Positions 11,486 to 23,456 of a stretch of 64,000 bases of DNA are shown one piece after another. The notes below the pieces were generated by a model, which ran no database searches, was not told the DNA's origin, and was given only the letters and a program-made list of their open reading frames with translations. This stretch comes from Adenophora triphylla var. japonica (Eukaryota; Streptophyta; Magnoliopsida; Asterales; Campanulaceae), in NCBI GenBank assembly GCA_022495995.1, contig JAFEMH010002495.1, forward strand, positions 248,001 to 312,000, read 5' to 3'. Position 1 is the first letter of the stretch, and each line of letters starts with the position of its first letter. Position numbers and translations under genes: made by a program.

Positions 11486-13122
11486 ATCTCCCACCGGAGA
11501 CTAAACCAACAAACATAAAATCACCCATCAACTCCCACCACGGAGTAAAGACCTTCGAACACATTCCCCCTCCTCCATATTGGCTTGACATTACCGCACC
11601 TCTCCTCAAGTACTAAGGCGAGTTGAAATCAAGCGACGTTTCAACCTCTCCGTGTTAGATCGTTCTTGCCTCCCCAAATCAGCTTCTACCTTGATTTCTC
11701 CCCGCAAGTCTAACCGCCTTCTCCCTCCGGACCCACCTTTCTCGCAATGCCTCCCCTTGAAACTTGGACACACCTTGTTTCTTGCATCGATTGTTCTTGG
11801 TCCGAAACCGCTCTGTTAGGGCCATGGACTTCCACACCACGTTGATCAACTTTGAGTCCTCCCCAACATACCGTTTCTTGATGTCTCCCCTTTTCACACC
11901 AACAGCCGGTTCTTAAGCCTCTTTGCTCCCACCGGAACGAACATCGACATTGTAGGTAGAATCTGACGTCTTCCCCTTAACCCCACGAGCCAACACCTTA
12001 GCCCACTTTTGTGACTTCCCAAGACCCACCAATGAAAGAAACACCATACCGCCCCATTTTGTCGAGTTGTCCCACGTAAATCACTCTCCTCCTCAAATCC
12101 GAACATGCATCACGTCGTGTAGTTGTAAATGCCCCGTTAGGTGTCTTCATGCATCACATCCCCCTTACCTTTGATCTTGATGGTTGACCGTCACCAAGAT
12201 AGAGAACCCCCAAAATCTCCAGTTTTGTATTGCTTCATTGATTCTCGCATCCCCACTAGCATGACAAGAAGCTCCGAATCCAACACCCAATCTTCACCCG
12301 ATTGTTCCTCCCACAGGATTAATACATCACCACCATCATCCACCACGTTAGCACAACCGCATTTTCCCTGACAAATATAATTATGTGCCCCAATTCGCAT
12401 GATTGTAGCACTTGACCTTTTTCCCCCTTTTAGGTCCACCCTTTTTCTCTCCACCCAAGTGCGGCCCGTCTACGGACGATTCTCCCCTTTTCTCTTTCCT
12501 TCGCAACTCCTCTTGAAGGGCGAGATCTCTAACCTCCGTATACGCAATCTTTGTTTTTCGACGTACTAATCGTTGTGACGGTAACCTCCCAACTATCGAG
12601 CAATGATTTTAGTAGAAAACAAGGCTAGCACTTCATCGGAGAAAGTAATATCGACACTTTTCAATTGGTCCACCATACCTTTGAAATTGCCGATATGACT
12701 TGCCGGCCGCATGCGCTCCTCGACATCTTCGCATTCGCAAACCTCTTTATCAAATGCACCTTATTGATATTCGACGGCTTCTCATACATGTCGGACGGCG
12801 TTTGTAGCAACTCCACCGTTGTCTTGGCCTCCATGGCGTTAGTGCAACGTCGTCGGTTAGGGCGCTCCTTACCGCTCTAACGCCTTCCGATCAGCGTCTC
12901 CCAATCTCCTTGTGACATGTCTTCGGGCTTCGCCTTGAGGGTCCGTGAAGATCCTTCTGATAAAGGTAGTCTTGATCCTTGTCTTCCAAAACGTGAAATT
13001 CACACCGTTGAATTTCTCGATTGAATTCTTAAATCTTGACGCTTCACCAAATCCCCGAACGCGATTCAAAATTAATCAACTAATAAAAAATTTTGAATCC
13101 TCAGAACAGCTACGATACCGGT
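11486..13122 (-). pseudogene. copia gag-protease remnant, internal region A
   Basis: Reads leftward. Near 13069-12869 it has the copia gag start (KFNGVNFTFWKTRIKTTFI) and then YEKPSNINKVHLIKRF. Around 12480-12380 is a decayed zinc knuckle and near 12300-12200 a protease-like segment (DWVLDS, then YKTGDFG). Further left come traces of the GAG-pre-integrase region (GQLDKMGRYGVSF). Frames are broken many times. Integrase, RT and RNase H are absent. The copy is a coding-dead derivative. Confidence 0.65.
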
Positions 13123-13630
13123 TGTTGTGAAATTGGTGCTCCCGTTGCAATCAACAAAGAAAACAACACGCCGCGCGTACAAGAAAGAAACAATCACACA
13201 CGAGAACACGAGTTGTTTTAGGTTCGTTTCACCCAACTCGTGAACTACGTCAGGGCGATTGCCGAGCCAATATGTATTAGTCGCCTCTCTACAATATGTT
13301 GCTTACAATGTGTTACAGGCCGAAATTATGCTTATATAGTTATACGAGGAACCACTAAATCTAATTTAAGAAGAGTTACGATCGAAAAGGAAACAAAATC
13401 AGGCTGCTGCTGAAAACCGTCGGCGGCGCGGCCGCCCTCGGTCAGAGCGCGGTCGCCCTCGGTGATTCCGCCAAACCATGAAGCCTGCCCGTATGCGCGG
13501 TCGCGCAGCTCTCCAGCGCGGTCGCGCGGCTACGCGAAACCTCTGCTCCGTTTTGAACTCCTCTTCGATCTCGCCGACTCCTCAGACTTAGGCCCTTTTC
13601 ATCACTTGTAGTTTAGGATCAATCCCGACA
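13123..13630 (-). repeat. LTR B (central) of the tandem copia array
   Basis: 508 bp, shared by both internal units. It keeps more CG dinucleotides than LTRs A and C at several sites (CGCGCG where A and C have CACACG). Confidence 0.85.
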
Positions 13631-15280
13631 ATCTCCCTTGGGAGACTAAACCGACAAACATAAAATCACCCATCAACTCCCACCACTTGCGGAGTAAAGA
13701 CCTTCGAACCACATTCCCCCTCCTCCATGTGGCTTGGCATTACCGCACCTCTCCTCAGTACTAAGGCGAGTTGAAATCAAGCGACGTTTGACCTCTCAGG
13801 TGTTAGATCGTTCTTGCCTCCCCAAATCGGCTTCTACCTTGATTTCTCCCCTTGAGTCTAACCGCCTTCTCCTCCGAGACCCGCCTTTCTCGCAATGCCT
13901 CCCACTTGAAACTTGGACACGCCTTGTTTCTTGCGTATTGTTCTTGATGCAGAAACCGCTCTCTGTTAGGGCCACTTGGACTTCCACGCCACGTTGATCA
14001 ACTTTGAGTCCTCCCAACATACCGTTTCTTGATGTCTCCCCTTTTCGCACCAACGGGCCGGTTCTTAAGCCTCTTTGCTCCCACCGGAGCGAACATCGAC
14101 ATTGTAGGTAGAATCTGACGTCTTCCACTTAACCCACGAGCCAACACCTTAGCCCCTTTTGTGACTTCCCAGAGACCCGCTGATAGAAAGAAACACCGTA
14201 CCCTTCACTGTCGAGTTGTCCCACGAAATCACTCTCCTCCTCGAATCCGGAACATGCGTCACGTCGTGTAGTTGTAAAAACGACCCCGTTAGGTGTCTTC
14301 GTCATCACATCCCCCTTACCTTTGATCTTGATGGTTGACCGTCACAGATAGAGAACCCCAAAATCTCGGTTTTGTATTGCTTCATTGATTCTGCATCCCA
14401 GCTAGCATGACAAGAAGCTCCGGAGAATCAACGCCCAAATCTTCGCTGGCCCATTGTTCCTCCCACAGGATTAATACATCACCACCATCATCCGCGCGTT
14501 AGCACGGCCGCATTTTCCCGGACAGTCGTAATTATGTGCCCCAATTCACCATGATTGTAGCACTTGACCTTTTCCCCCTTTTTAGGTCCGCCCCTTTTTC
14601 TCTCCACCCTAAGTGCGGCCCCGTCTACGGACGATTCTCCCCTTTTCTCTTTCCTTCGCAACTCCTCTTGAAGGACGAGATCTCTAACCTCCGTATACAC
14701 CAATCTTTGTTTCGACGTACTAATCGTTGTGACGGTAACCTCCCGACTATCGAGGCAATGATTTTAGTAGAAAACAGCTAGCACTTCATCGGAGAAAGTA
14801 ATATCAACACTTTTCAATTGGTCCGCATTACCTTTGAAATTGCCGATATGACTTGCCGGCTATGCGCTCCTCGACGTCTTCGCATTCGCGAACCTCTTTA
14901 TCAAATGCACCTTATTGATATTCGACGGCTTCTCGTACATGTCGGACGGCGTTTGTAGCAACTCCGCGTTGTCTTGGCCTCCATAGCGTTCCGTGCAACG
15001 TCGTCGGTTAGGGCACTCCTTACCGCTCCTAACGCCTTCCGATCCAGCGTCTCCCAATCTCCTTGTGACATGTCTTCGGGCTTCGCCTTGAGGGTCCGTG
15101 AAGATCCTTCTGATAAAGGTAGTCTTGATCCTTGTCTTCCCAACGTGAAATTCGCATAGTTGAATTTCTCGATTAATTCTTAAATCTTGAGCTGCTTCAC
15201 CCAAAAATCCCCGAACGCGATTCAAAATTAATCAACTAATAAAAATTTTGAATCCTCAGAACCCAAGCTACGATACCGGT
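13631..15280 (-). pseudogene. copia gag-protease remnant, internal region B
   Basis: Colinear homologue of internal region A, with the same gag start region (15225-14860) and a degenerate knuckle (CYNHGELGH near 14570). Many 1-4 bp indels separate the two copies. Non-coding by any frame. PBS-like CCGGTATCGTAGC abuts LTR C. Confidence 0.65.
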
Positions 15281-15792
15281 TGTTGTGAAATTGGTGCTCC
15301 CCGTTGCAATCAAAACAAAGAAAACAACACACCCACACGTACAAGAAAGAAACAATCACACACAAGAACACAAGAGTTGTTTACCGGTTCATTCACCAAC
15401 TCGTGAACTACGTCGGGCGGCTGCCAAGCCAATATGTATTAGTCACCTCTCTAATATGTTGCTACAATGTGTTACAGGCCGAAATTATGCTTATATAGTT
15501 ATACAAGGAACCACTAAATCTAATTTAAGAAGAGTTCTAATCGAGAAAGGAAACAAAATCAAGGCTGCTGCAGAAAACCCGTCGGCAGCGCGGCGCCCTC
15601 GGTCCGGCGCGGTCGCCCTCGGTTCCGCCAAACCATGAAGCCTCTGCCCATGTGCGCGGTCGCGCAGCTCCTCCAGCGCGGTCGCGCAGCTCACCAGAAA
15701 CCTCTGCTCCGTTTTGAACTCCTCTTCGATCTCACCGACTCCTCCGACTTAGGCCCCTTTTCATCCTTGTAGTTTAGGATCCAATCCCAACA
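15281..15792 (-). repeat. LTR C of the tandem copia array (5' LTR on the minus strand)
   Basis: 512 bp, TG...CA ends, followed by the TSD GATGA at 15793-15797. Confidence 0.85.
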
Positions 15793-15797
15793 GATGA

Positions 15798-17104
15798 ATG
15801 CACTTGCAACTTTGTATATTATCTCACTTAGTCAGGAATAAAAAACAAGAAAGACACACGTGAGGAGAGGGAGAGAGAAAGAGGAAAGGAATAAAGAAAG
15901 AAGAATTGTTGTATTCTCACATTCCCAAAAGAGCATCCATAAAAACAACAAAGCGAACGGAGAGAAGGCAGATGCTGCTATGTTCATCTCCCTATCTTCC
16001 TTGTCCAGATTAGCTCAGCCGGCCATGAAGAAAATCATTTATTCATTTTGGGAAATTGTCTACTTCCCATAAACCTTCAAGTAAGCCTGGTGAACATAAA
16101 GCCTTCTTTTTTTTTCAACTATGAATATAAGGTTTGGTAAATATATAGCTTTCTGTCTTCTTCGGCTATGAATACGATTCAACTAAGCAATATACAAAAG
16201 TAATAACGTTGACATGTTAACTACTCTTCTTTTTATAAGAAAAGGTTGTAATATATTAATATCAGATTACATTGGATGGACAACCAGTCCATCTAAAAAG
16301 GAAAGAAAAAATACAAAAACAATAAAGCTACAATTAAATGGCAGCTACCCAGAACATGTTTACTACTCTTTTTTATTGGTTTTCAACTTTTGATTCATTT
16401 AAGAAACTTTAACACCACGAACAGAGTCTTAACCAGCTATAGCATGGTAGGCCAAGGAGAAACTGCCGCAGCGAGGGTTGGGTGAATGCCCTGATGAAAA
16501 AAAGTGTAGCTAGCAGTCTATGCATCACCTTGTGCACCCATAAATTGGGCATTTTATTTGCATTAGGATCGATCAGGAATTAAGCCTCGGGCATAATGAT
16601 TATGAAATGTGATTTCAAATCAAAGCCATGTATGGCAAGTTGATGTTTTCAACAATTGGAGCAAAGCATACCTTGCTAGACTCGGAACTAGGAACACGAC
16701 TTTAATTATTCATTCAAGGGCAACAATACCTACTAATCATCTAGTTTCAAACTCGACTAACATAATACTATGCTCTTTCTTCAACATTTAATTCGGCTTT
16801 AAGACCTGAGCTTAGACATGCAACTATTCGCTTAGCAAAGGTCTTGGCTCATATTTCATAAGATCGGTCAACAGTGTACTTCTAAGTGTCTTCTCACCAA
16901 TTATAATGATAGTACATCATGCACTGAGTGTGAAAATGACACATACGATAGTATATATTCCAATATTAAGAAAATAATATCGCCTAGCTACATAACGTCC
17001 AAAAACGGTTTATTTTTCAAGGAAATATACAGGAAAAGGCAAATATATATAAATTTTACTTAATTCTTTATGGAATCAGTATGTAATGTTATTATTTTTG
17101 GTCA
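15798..17104. other. spacer, no gene seen
   Basis: 15798-16080 continues the Tat-like leader; the rest is AT-rich. No frame shows a recognisable domain and no repeat structure was found. Confidence 0.4.
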
Positions 17105-17117
17105 TTGAATGTCTCTT

Positions 17118-17297
17118 CGGAAGGTGAGCATTGGCGCAACTGTTGTAGTTACGGTCATTTGGATTAGAAGTCACGGGTTTGAGCCGCGGAATCATCCTCT
17201 TGCGTTTGAATGCAACGAAAGGCTGACTACATTAAGCCCATGTGGACCCGACTTGGCCACACATAGTGGGAGCTATTGTAGCACCAAGTTTCCCATT
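17118..17297 (+). mobile_element. Au-SINE-like retroposon
   Basis: tRNA-derived head with A-box-like TTGGCGCAACTG and B-box-like GGGTTTGAGCC, then the CCTCTTGCG...GGCTGACTACA...GTGGGAGCT body known from plant Au-type SINEs. It is flanked by a perfect 13-bp TSD, TTGAATGTCTCTT, at 17105-17117 and 17298-17310. Confidence 0.85.
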
Positions 17298-17603
17298 TTG
17301 AATGTCTCTTAGAAACATCCGCACAAAGCTTTTCCTGTGTGCATTACTCTATACCGACTATATCAAAATGCCATCGAGATTGCGTCGAAGACAATACTTG
17401 AATGGATGTTGCAAGAAGGATTAAACATGTACAGTACGAAGAATAAAAAGTAGAAGAAATATATCAGAAAACATACATGATGATATATATAGCAGAAGCA
17501 TTCTGGCATGAATCTCAGGTTTGCAGCTTCACCCCATATGAGAAGATATAGACCCATATATAATAGTTTCCGCTGCTGAACTTCCTGCTGTATTGTTGGT
17601 AAC

Positions 17604-18149
17604 CTATAGTTGGAAGGGGGGGGGCAATGTTAGATCTATAAAAAAAGTCCAACTTCATTCTCCTTCATCTGGCTTTTTACATTTTGGCATCATTTTGCAG
17701 CTTTGACTGAATAAGAGTTTGTCAGAATGTTACACTTTTATTCATTTTGTGATAAAATAGAAGAAATAATTAGAGGGAGAGAGAGAGAGATGGTGGGGCT
17801 GAGAAATGATGAAAGTGAAGAATGAAAATAATATATTAAGGCATTAGAACAACACAAAATGGCATAAGAGGAAAGAGGCACCATTTTGATTAGAGAAAAA
17901 ATTGTATGAAAACAACACAAGAGAATGGGTTCTAAGTTGTGAATTATATAACAACAAAGTGTATATACATTGCAGAATCGAGTATGTTATATTTAACCTA
18001 TGACACCTGACAACCAAGATAAAAGTGGTATATAAGCACCTAAAACTCCAATAATTCTGATATATATTGTTAACCTCCACTCAACAAGAATACTACTGGT
18101 AGTGCCCAAGATGCATACTTCAATTAACAGTAGTAGTTTAAAAACTCAC
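17604..18149 (-). other. intron 8 of the callose synthase fragment
   Basis: AT-rich intron with an AG-rich run near 17775-17800. No other feature seen. Confidence 0.7.
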
Positions 18150-21080
18150 CAAAGACTACTCTTGCGATCCAAGTACTTGCACCATTTTTTGTAGTTCTTG
18201 AAAAGCTTCTTCATCACTTCATTCAGAGCACGCTCATCCAACTAAACAAAACAGAAAGAAGCAAAAATGGAAGAAAGAACCATGAGCGATCCCAGCTTAC
18301 AAGATAAATTAATATAGCTCATCTTGCATACGTTTTCCGTTTGACCCTAAATTCCTTTAACCAATTCTGATCTCTAAACAGACCCCTACAATTAACTGGC
18401 TAACTTTTTGTAAGCATCATTCCATGCATTTCTTATTTCCCTAAATGAGAGAAAGGAGGGATGCAGACCTTCAAACTAGGAATATACAAAATAAAGGTAA
18501 TCGTTCTGGCTGATTTCTCATATCATCTCTCACTCCAAAATTTTGATCAACAAAAAGTAACCTTGCAAATTCATGGCTGCTTGCTCAAATTCGCAACGCA
18601 TAAACAAGATTTATAATTAAATTAAAATAGTTTTGAAAAGCTGTTGTACAGTGATCTTTTTATTGAATTACTTCTCCACGGCATAAGCTTTAACCAACCT
18701 TGGGCTGTTGATCAGGCTTTGGGATCTGTCGAATATGAACATTTGCAAGCAGTAAAATCAGACGCTCTCGTTGATTTGCCACGTTGTCCTTCTGCAGATG
18801 GTAACACAATCAACGGTCAGCGTGCCATAAAGCCAACACCATAAAAGTGATTCCAAAAGCATACAAAATGCAATTAAACACAAACTGAATTGCACAAAAG
18901 TTAAGACAGATAATATCACCTGAAAACCAAACATTGCTTGAAGCCAGTCCAGAATAGCTTCATCTTTCTTTCTTCTTGTAGTCCCTGGGCCATGGAAGAC
19001 CCCTTGTGTTGCGAAGAGCAACAACAGCAGCTTGAATCTGCAATAAACCAATTATACAATGTCAAACTATAAACAACTGAAATGAAATTGAAACATGTTC
19101 AACTGAGATAAACAACACATTAGACTCTAAAAGAGGAAACACACCTCAGGGTATCTCATGATCGCCTGGTTAGCACTATCAGGATCAGGGAGGAAGTATA
19201 TTGTAAGGAAGGTAGATCTCTGTTTTTCAGCAACTTTATCATGAGCTTCCAAAATCTGTGGTAATAAATTCCAGTATTAGACACGAGAAAGAAGACAGCC
19301 TCAAGCAGATAGTTCTGGAGTTATGTGTATCCAAGTTAACGTTTGCAAGAAAAAATAGAAAACAAGGACCTAAATAGTTGGACACAACTTTAGGACTCAC
19401 CTCACGATCAACCTCCACAGCTTGCGTCTGATTAACAGCTTTTAAAACCTCAAAGAGCACATTAGCAGTTTGGTATGCTTTTGTGAGCTGTGCACTGAAT
19501 CATTATAAACAATGAGTGCCAAAGATAAACAAGAAAGACTCCGTAGCAACTAGCAAGCACAAGAAGATGTGTGAATACACTTCATATCTTTAAAAAGGAA
19601 ACACTCACCGATCAGCTTTATCAGCGGCACTTTGCATTGCCTGAATATATTTTTTGTAATAATGCTGATAAAAGCTCTGCATTTCACGAGCATCGCTCTT
19701 TTTCACTCTTCCCATCAAAGTCGGATCGCTTTCCTGAAAAGATTGAAGTAAATTCTAATGTAGATAAGGAGAAGAGGCATAGAAGCATGTAAAACCATCC
19801 TCCAATCACTGAAATATATCCAGCCAGACACTAGGAGAAACCAATCTTCACTAGTAGAATGACCAAACTGGGACACAAAGCTATTTACTTCTATGTGAAA
19901 TGTCTATTCCCAAGGGGCACAACTAGGGTGTGCCCACCCCCTCCCCTCACAACAAGTTTGTGAAATGTATCATACACCTTGTTAAATTTAAAGCTATGCA
20001 TAATTATCTTTGAGTGTTCCTCTTTTGCCTCCCCACCCACCCACCCACCCCCACTGCCTGGCACTATCTTACAATTTTCACACTACCTATTAAATATTTT
20101 TTGATACATTCTGAAATTCTTATACTTCTAGTAATTTTAATGAATGATTTCCTTGTTAAGGTTTGGTGCATAATATATTATAATCTGTTGATGACTTGGT
20201 AATTTAACAAAGTATTCGAGCTCTTTTAAGCAAAAGGAAATGTCTCGAGCTAGAGTCATCCCACTAGCAGTTGTTTACCCCAATACTATTATCAAACTTG
20301 GCATTCTGATTGGCTTCTGATCGCCATGGTCAATTAGGAATTATCCATGATGAACTATAAAGCATGACACAGATCATTCACCCTCTCTCTCTTCCAACTT
20401 AAGCTTATGAGTTAGAATTAGTACTCTACTAATTTATAAACCAAAACATATGAATGCTATAAAATAGAGGCATCTCTTGCCTCCATATCAAATAACTCCT
20501 GATGTGTGAGAAATAAATTACAGCAAAAGAAAAATGCTAACCCTTTCAAGTCGTTGAAGAAGTGCGGTTTTAAATTGACGAACACCACGTCCACTTGAAG
20601 TGGGGTCCAACCGATGAGCTTTCTCAAATGCATAAAACCGACCTACAAGTGAAACCACCAATTATGCAAGCACAAACAAGAATGACAGAGTATAGAAATC
20701 ACTGCTATAAGATAACGAGACAGAAGCATAGAAGTTGTAAATCCAAGTTGAAAGGTAAACAATTTTACCAAGTTAGTAGATAGATGATGAATGAGTGAAT
20801 GAAAGAAGCTTGGAAATCCTTTATTATTTTGCCACTACACCAATAATATGAATTTTGTCCTCCAATTTCTTAGTACGATTTAAGTTGCATTAACTAGTTG
20901 TGTATATCGAACTCAATACTCAACTAATACACATATGGTTGTCGATGAAACTGTCTCCGTGAATTAAAAATTAGATTATCAAAAACAAACTAATTGCCTA
21001 TATTATGATATTAAAACAAAGATAGTGCAATCGAGTATCTCATTATTTATTTATTTACTTGATAAACATTCTTACCCACC

Positions 21081-21135
21081 ATAGGTGGGAGCCTTTGCGG
21101 CAGTGGGGTAATGTTGTTGTTGTTGTTGTTGTATT
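21081..21135 (+). mobile_element. 5'-truncated SINE tail with (TTG)n end
   Basis: A 55-bp piece, GTGGGAGCCTTTGCGGCAG then GGGGTAATG and (TTG)n, resembles the 3' end of plant SINEs. A perfect 16-bp TSD, AACATTCTTACCCACC, lies at 21065-21080 and 21136-21151, so this short piece integrated as such. Confidence 0.8.
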
Positions 21136-23107
21136 AACATTCTTACCCACCTCCATTGGACAAAGAAATTCATGTCTTCTGAGCAACCCCACCCCATGAA
21201 TAGCACAGAACAAAGAAAATGAGGTTTTTTCTTTCTGAAAATTCGGTGACACAGTAGCAACAAGCTCACTGAAATGTTTCCACATAGCTACCCACACACC
21301 AATCAAATAATCAGAGCAATATAACTCGAGCACTCTAACCCCACGACTTACCAATGTGAACTTATCATAAAGTAAATCATTTTATTTCTTGCAGAAAGTG
21401 TAAGAAACAAATAGTTTTGCAACTGTATTTATTGGAAATTTAGGGTCCGTTTCATGTAACCATTTGATGACTTAAATTTTTGTTTTTTTCTAACTTTTAG
21501 CCAAATGCGTATAGTCACTCTTGTGTATCTGTATCTTTTCTGTGACCATTAGAGAATGTTTCTTCATTTTGGCCCATTTAAGAAAAGTTACTGTTCCAAC
21601 CACTTGAGATGAGAAGCATTTCTAGGAACAAATATAGAAGGTGGTGTCATAATGAGCTTTGGGTATCAAACTCTATCAACAGCATGCATAAGCCAACCTT
21701 CTTCAACTGTCTCTATTAATGGCAAGATCTTCTCATTTTCTCTATCTTATCTCCTTGGATTTTTACTTTATTTTTGTGTTAACTGATAAGTATCATATCT
21801 CTCTAGATTTATAAGGACTTCTGGATTGAGATTCAAAAGTAGAACTTATTTTAGGTTTGTTGGTCTCATAGAATAGATTTAAGATTAAATATTTCTATTT
21901 AGATAAATATATTTTGGTTTTGGGATTTGATGGCCCAAAGCGATATGACAATTAGTTCTTAATTAATATCCATTACAATCATCACTAGCTTGATGACGAA
22001 GTCTACTTACTTACCTCACTCTTTAACCCCACTTTCCAGATACTGAAGTTAGATCCTGAAAATTAGGAAGCGAGCGAGAGAGAGATCAAGGTAGGGTTTT
22101 ATAATAGTTTGCAGATTCATTTAAATTGGTAAACAAGGGTATATGTTTTGGTTGATAAGGAACAACCATGAGGAACATGGGAAAAGGAAAACTGGAAAAA
22201 AAAATGTGATTTTGATTTACAAAAAGTAAAAAAGAAAGTAGTGGTCAAACACAATTTTATTTGTTGATTTAGGTTGGAGAAGAAATGGTGAAGTGAATAC
22301 ATATTTCTTATTCTGATAAGTACAGTAGAAACAAAATGATCACCACATGCGACCTTAACTTCCTAAGTCACCTGTTCTACATTTAATTAACAGTTTACGA
22401 ATGTAAACCTTTTAAATTTAACATTATAAGTTAATAATTTAAATAACGGAGGTTTCTCCATTTAGAACATCAACGGTTTGATAACAAAAATTTTATTCCC
22501 AAAAAGGCAAGAACCAATATTAATCAAGATTTCAAGGAAGTAAAAAACAATATTTCACCCTGATCAAATTATCTTGGTATGAATAGTTGCAGTCAAGACA
22601 ACGTATTAATGTCTCTTGCCTTGCAGTCAAGACAACGTATTAATTATCTTGGTAGGAAGTAAAAAACAATATTTCACACTCGAGTTAAGTTAAGACTTTC
22701 TTACGGGTCTCGGTCTCGAGAACAAAGCTTGCTGATTTCTTTCGTCATAGTTATTCACACTAACCAAATGAAAGTGGAAATGCATATGGCACTGCCTTTC
22801 TAGTTTTCTCCACTTAATTTTCGAACAGTTTCTCTTTATGTGTTTAAAAAAAAAAAAAAAGATTCTCTTTCCAACCCGACGACAACCATAACTGAACTGG
22901 TGGGAATGTGGGATATGCTATAGAGTTTCGAAGGAAACATATTGCTTTAGCTTAAGATATTTTAAGAATCGTCACAGTTTCTGGAAAGAACAAATCATCG
23001 TGGAAAATCAGGTATGCTACATGACAAGTAATTGGATCTTTAATATTTTGTTTTGTAATACTAATTCTGGATATGCAGTTCGGAATTGAAATCACAGCTT
23101 CTTCTTT

Positions 23108-23138
<31 letters not shown>

Positions 23139-23456
23139 GGGGGGGGTATTGTTTCCCCTCATTCAGGAAGAAGGGAAAGACAAAATAAAAACACATTTAT
23201 TTTAAGTTTTTGCCTACCACTTTGTTGTTAAGTCGGCTTTGAAATATTCTTATAGGAAAGAAAATTCGGATAAAGATTGCTTTGAATTCCTTACACGATA
23301 CACTATTCAGCAAACGCTAAAAAACACATGCTCATTTAACTAACAAAGGTTTCCAGCAGTGCATTAACAAAGTGCTCTTTAATGTGATTAAATATTTATC
23401 ATGCCCACTGTGGGGGTCATTTCTAAGGAGAATTGCTGTAGTGCATAATTCCTTTT

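Larger units (their letters stand above)
10976..15792 (-). mobile_element. non-autonomous Ty1/copia element in tandem form: LTR-internal-LTR-internal-LTR
   Basis: Three direct repeats of about 510 bp beginning TGTTGTGAAATTGG and ending CCCAACA or CCCGACA alternate with two homologous internal regions of 1637 and 1650 bp. The flanks are GATGA at 10971-10975 and GATGA at 15793-15797, a single 5-bp TSD around the whole array. On the minus strand each internal region starts with a degenerate iMet-type PBS (CCGGTATCGTAGC) and ends in a purine tract (GGTGGGAGATTG), which fixes orientation. Internals encode only decayed copia gag and protease pieces. The likely origin is unequal recombination between LTRs of two copies, or integration of a tandem product. 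Confidence 0.9.
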
